Shown piece by piece: positions 5,841-6,766 of a DNA stretch of 6,766 bases. Made by a program: the position numbers and the translations under genes. The stretch's first letter is position 1; each line of letters starts with the position of its first letter. Below the pieces are notes generated by a model. The model saw nothing but the letters and a program-made list of their open reading frames with translations, did no database searches and had not been told where the DNA came from. The DNA comes from CALMFT01 sp041674565 (lineage in GTDB: Bacteria; Patescibacteriota; Gracilibacteria; Absconditabacterales; Absconditicoccaceae): assembly GCA_041674565.1 (NCBI GenBank), contig JBAYVQ010000048.1, positions 1 to 6,766 on the forward strand, written 5' to 3'.

Positions 5841-6766
5841 ATGAAACTAATTATCCAGATCCCCTGCAAGAACGAAGAAAAACATTTGCCTCAAGTTCTC
5901 AAAGAACTACCCACTTCCATCCCTGGTATTGATAAGATAGAAGTACTGGTCATTGATGATGGATCTAGTGATGGGACCAGCAAAGTAGCAAAAGCACACG
6001 GCGTACACCACGTGATCAAATTCCCTGCAAACAGATGACTCGGTACTGCATTCAGAATCGGTGTAGCATATTCGTTATCGCACGGAGCAGATATCGTAGT
6101 CAATACCGATGCAGACAACCAATACCCATCCAAATATATCGCTGACTTAGTACAACCAATCCTAGAAGGCAAAGCAGATATCGTAATCGGAGATAGAAGA
6201 CCAGCAAAAGTAGCTCACTTCAAACGGTACAAAAAAATCTTCCAAAAACTTGGCAATGTTGTTATGTGATTTTTTACGGGCATCCAAATACCAGACGCTG
6301 TCAGTGGATTTAGAGCATATAGCAAAGAGTCACTGGAAATACTCAACGTGACCGTAAGATTTAGTTATGTGATAGACACTATTCTCCAAGCATACAAAAA
6401 AGGTCTTCACATTGAGCGAGTCCCCATTACTACCAACGCCCCCACTCGCCCCTCCAGGCTCTTCTCCAATATCTGGGTGCACATGAAAAAATCAGCATCC
6501 AGCATTATCAGAGTATATACCATGTATGAGCCATTCAGGATTTTCTTGAGTGCTAGTATACCATTCTTGATTGTAGGGTTGGCTTTTGTAACACGCTTCA
6601 TATACTTTTACTTATTCACTGATCTGGGAAGTGGTAAAATACAATCACTCATTATCTGATGAATACTCACTACCATTGGTTGTACTTTTTTGTCAGTAGG
6701 AATAATCTGAGACGTGGTAGGTAGAAACAGGATATTGATTGAAGAAAATCTTAGGCTGACCAAAAA
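5841..6766 (+). CDS. Family 2 glycosyltransferase, polyprenyl-phosphate sugar synthase type (code 25; 3' end cut by window)
   Basis: About 308 residues are visible and the frame runs off the window. The GT-A domain shows IPCKNEE (7-13), VIDDGSSDGT (37-46), the N-x-G-x-G motif NRGLG (64-68), NTDADNQY (88-95) with the metal-binding D90-x-D92, IGDRR (116-120), and DAVSGFRAY (152-160). A basic amphipathic part (about 200-226) leads to two C-terminal membrane helices (about 232-258 and 268-290), then the typical tail with NR and LxEENLRL. This layout fits GtrB/DPM1-like enzymes, which move a sugar from a nucleotide donor to polyprenyl phosphate at the cytoplasmic face. Five UGAs encode G66, G143, G273, G274 and G290; G66 is the conserved glycine of the N-x-G motif. 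ATG 5841 fits the family N-terminus and the promoter just upstream. Only a few residues are probably missing at the end. Confidence 0.88.

Noticed and set aside
123..6766. UGA as tryptophan (code 4) or selenocysteine
   Set aside because: The UGAs align with conserved glycines in YchF and GT2, not with Trp or Cys, and UGG is used normally for Trp. No SECIS-like context recurs.

Overview
The window reads coherently only if UGA is translated as glycine (genetic code 25). With UGA as sense, chains of short open frames fuse into full-length, recognisable proteins. The clearest case is YchF: four in-frame UGAs fall exactly on invariant family glycines, including one in the P-loop. All six CDS ends visible here are UAA or UAG. 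This points to a candidate-phyla-radiation bacterium of the Gracilibacteria (BD1-5) or Absconditabacteria (SR1) group; the window does not decide which. A standard-code gene caller would break five of the seven genes into pieces.

Layout. 1-126 is the 3' end of an unidentified plus-strand gene. It converges, with a 4-base stop overlap, on a 323-residue minus-strand papain-like C39-type peptidase (123-1094). From the divergent intergenic region a YceI-like lipoprotein (1225-1863) reads rightwards; it is the only complete gene with no UGA. A gene-free stretch (1864-2166) holds two sequence-related hairpin terminators and perhaps a small RNA. The universal GTPase/ATPase YchF follows (2167-3273). 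Next is 516 bases without a convincing gene (3274-3789), containing a ~100-bp palindromic repeat, three variable-stem hairpins and a short heptanucleotide repeat that ends at the next start codon.

The right half is a membrane/sugar module on the plus strand: a polytopic protein with GT-C glycosyltransferase-like features (3790-5232), a DUF1616-like small membrane protein (5416-5772), and a family 2 glycosyltransferase of the polyprenyl-phosphate sugar synthase type with its own strong promoter (5841 to the window end). A second copy of the palindromic repeat and another heptanucleotide repeat separate the first two. The likely logic is that the GT2 enzyme loads a sugar on a lipid phosphate and a GT-C enzyme transfers it outside the membrane; this is inference from family and proximity.

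All calls are by eye from sequence and family knowledge; no searches were run.
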